64,000 bases of DNA. Source: Hoeflea ulvae (GTDB lineage Bacteria; Pseudomonadota; Alphaproteobacteria; Rhizobiales; Rhizobiaceae). The stretch lies in NCBI RefSeq assembly GCF_026619435.1, contig NZ_JAOVZQ010000001.1, positions 2,921,501 through 2,985,500 on the forward strand, read 5' to 3'. Position numbers and translations under genes: made by a program. The number at the start of each line of letters is the position of its first letter. Within the stretch, counting starts at the first letter, position 1. Below are positions 62,852 through 64,000 of the stretch, piece by piece. A model generated the notes under the pieces. The model was not told where the DNA came from and ran no database searches. It saw only the letters and a list, made by a program, of their open reading frames with translations.

Positions 62852-64000
62852 ATGGCGGACAAGGGCAAGAATCCGGCATCGGAAACCAAACCCGACAGCG
62901 GCGCATCATCGGCTGAAGCCTATGTCGTCAAGGATCCCGAAGCCTTCGCACGCAACATAGCGCGGATGCTGGAGGAACTGGGCAAGGCAGCCTCGGCCTG
63001 GGTGGAACCGCGCGAAAAGGGCGAAGTGGCCGACACCATGTCCGAGCCGATGACCGACATGGTCAAGACCTTTTCCAAGGTCGGCGAATACTGGCTGTCC
63101 GATCCCAAGCGCGCAATCGAGGCGCAAACCTCGCTGCTCACCGGCTATTTCGACATGTGGAGCCAATCGGTCAAGCGCATGTCCGGCGAAAATGCTGCGC
63201 CACCCTCCAGGCCGCGCAGCAAGCATTTTTCCGATCCCGACTGGGAGGAAAACCCGTTCTTCGAATTTCTCAAGAACGCCTATTTCATCACCTCGGACTG
63301 GGCCAACAAGCTGGTCGCCGAAAGCGACGGGCTGGACGAACACACCCGCCACAAGGCGGCCTTCTACATGAACCAGATCACGGCTGCCCTGTCGCCGGCC
63401 AATTTCATCGCCACCAATCCGGAACTCTACAAGGAGATGGTGGCTTCCAATGGCGAAAACCTAGTCCGCGGCATGCACATGCTGGCCGAGGATATTGTGG
63501 CGGGAAAGGGCGAACTCAAGCTGCGCCAGTCCGACTCGTCAAAATTTAAGGTCGGTGAAAACATCGCGGTTTCACCCGGCAAGGTCATCGCCCAGAACGA
63601 CATCTGCCAGGTCCTGCAATATGAGCCCAAGACCGACACCGTGCTCAAGCGGCCGCTGCTGATCGTGCCGCCATGGATCAACAAGTTCTACATCCTCGAT
63701 CTCAACCCGAAGAAATCCTTCATCCGATGGGCCGTCGAGCAGGGCCACACGGTATTCGTGATTTCCTGGGTCAATCCCGACCAGCGCCACGCCGGCAAGG
63801 ACTGGGAAGCTTATTCGCGTGAGGGCATTTCCTTTGCGCTCGACACCATCGAGGACGCGACCGGCGAACGCGAGGTCAATGCCATCGGCTATTGCGTCGG
63901 CGGAACATTGCTGGCTGCGACACTGGCGCTGCATGCCCAGGAGGGCGACAAGCGGCTTGCCACCGCCACATTCTTCACCACCCAGACCGATTTCACCTAT
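62852..64000 (+). CDS. phaC: Class I poly(3-hydroxyalkanoate) synthase, partial
   Basis: The first 383 codons of PhaC, running off the right end of the window without a stop. It polymerises (R)-3-hydroxyacyl-CoA on the surface of PHA granules. The N-terminal PhaC_N domain is about residues 70-240 (DPDWEENPFFEFLKNAYFI), and the alpha/beta-hydrolase core begins at LLIVPPWINKFYILDLNPKKSF. The lipase-like box is GYCVGG with nucleophile C348. The start is fixed by AGGAGG at 62839-62844. Confidence 0.95.
   Translation, partial: MADKGKNPASETKPDSGASSAEAYVVKDPEAFARNIARMLEELGKAASAWVEPREKGEVADTMSEPMTDMVKTFSKVGEYWLSDPKRAIEAQTSLLTGYFDMWSQSVKRMSGENAAPPSRPRSKHFSDPDWEENPFFEFLKNAYFITSDWANKLVAESDGLDEHTRHKAAFYMNQITAALSPANFIATNPELYKEMVASNGENLVRGMHMLAEDIVAGKGELKLRQSDSSKFKVGENIAVSPGKVIAQNDICQVLQYEPKTDTVLKRPLLIVPPWINKFYILDLNPKKSFIRWAVEQGHTVFVISWVNPDQRHAGKDWEAYSREGISFALDTIEDATGEREVNAIGYCVGGTLLAATLALHAQEGDKRLATATFFTTQTDFTY

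Overview
The window is high-GC DNA of an alphaproteobacterium, almost certainly of the Rhizobiales (Hyphomicrobiales). Markers for this are the complete general L-amino-acid ABC transporter aapJQMP, the DUF3126-cysE pair, the aminotransferase-hom-glpX-recJ block, a two-domain cold-shock protein next to a DUF192 protein, and a class I PHA synthase. The style recalls Hoeflea/Phyllobacteriaceae-like bacteria, but that is from memory and untested. I see no IS element, prophage, CRISPR array or replication origin. Three tRNA genes are present: Arg-TCT, Pro-TGG and Glu-TTC.

Region by region: 0.1-9.9 kb carries housekeeping and small-metabolism genes (PAS and PilZ proteins, transglutaminase-like protease, gamma-carbonic anhydrase, cysE, enoyl-CoA hydratase, two alpha/beta hydrolases, a CHCC zinc-finger protein, a frameshifted FAD monooxygenase). 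10-16 kb holds the aap operon and metC. 16-24 kb is a signalling island: a LuxR-type regulator, a stand-alone receiver and a four-PAS histidine kinase in one operon, then a NarL-type regulator with a membrane kinase. 24.8-26.2 kb encodes a long coiled-coil protein. 26.4-34.1 kb is an apparently uncharacterised catabolic cluster: FCD-type GntR regulator, MocE-like Rieske ferredoxin, PurU, a divergent PanB-like protein, a short-chain dehydrogenase, a membrane histidine-motif oxygenase, a ferredoxin reductase and a 2-hydroxyacid dehydrogenase. 34.1-40.9 kb is a sugar-acid (L-idonate/gluconate) regulon with a LacI regulator, TRAP transporter, gluconokinase, a gluconate 5-dehydrogenase-like SDR and L-idonate 5-dehydrogenase. 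41-52.5 kb is a stress module: phosphoribosyltransferase, giant cyclic beta-glucan synthase-like protein and two universal stress proteins, with FNR/FixK-like sites. 52.6-64 kb returns to core genes (tRNAs, DUF192, cold shock, gloA, M15 lipoprotein, recJ, glpX, hom, aminotransferase, phaC cut by the window end).

Three regulatory readings stand out. The 16-bp palindrome AGGTTATCGATAACCT occurs in both divergent promoter regions of the sugar-acid block, so one LacI regulator probably controls the whole block. TTTCGAAA palindromes occur twice before the GntR gene and once before the oxygenase gene. One perfect and two near-perfect TTGAT-N4-ATCAA sites lie upstream of the two universal stress genes, the first of which overlaps the glucan-synthase gene by four bases.

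Five genes are broken by single-base shifts (about 3.55, 9.31, 33.70, 41.84 and 48.25 kb). In every case adding or removing one base restores a full-length family protein. Most of the shifts sit in short homopolymers, so sequencing error is at least as likely as gene decay.
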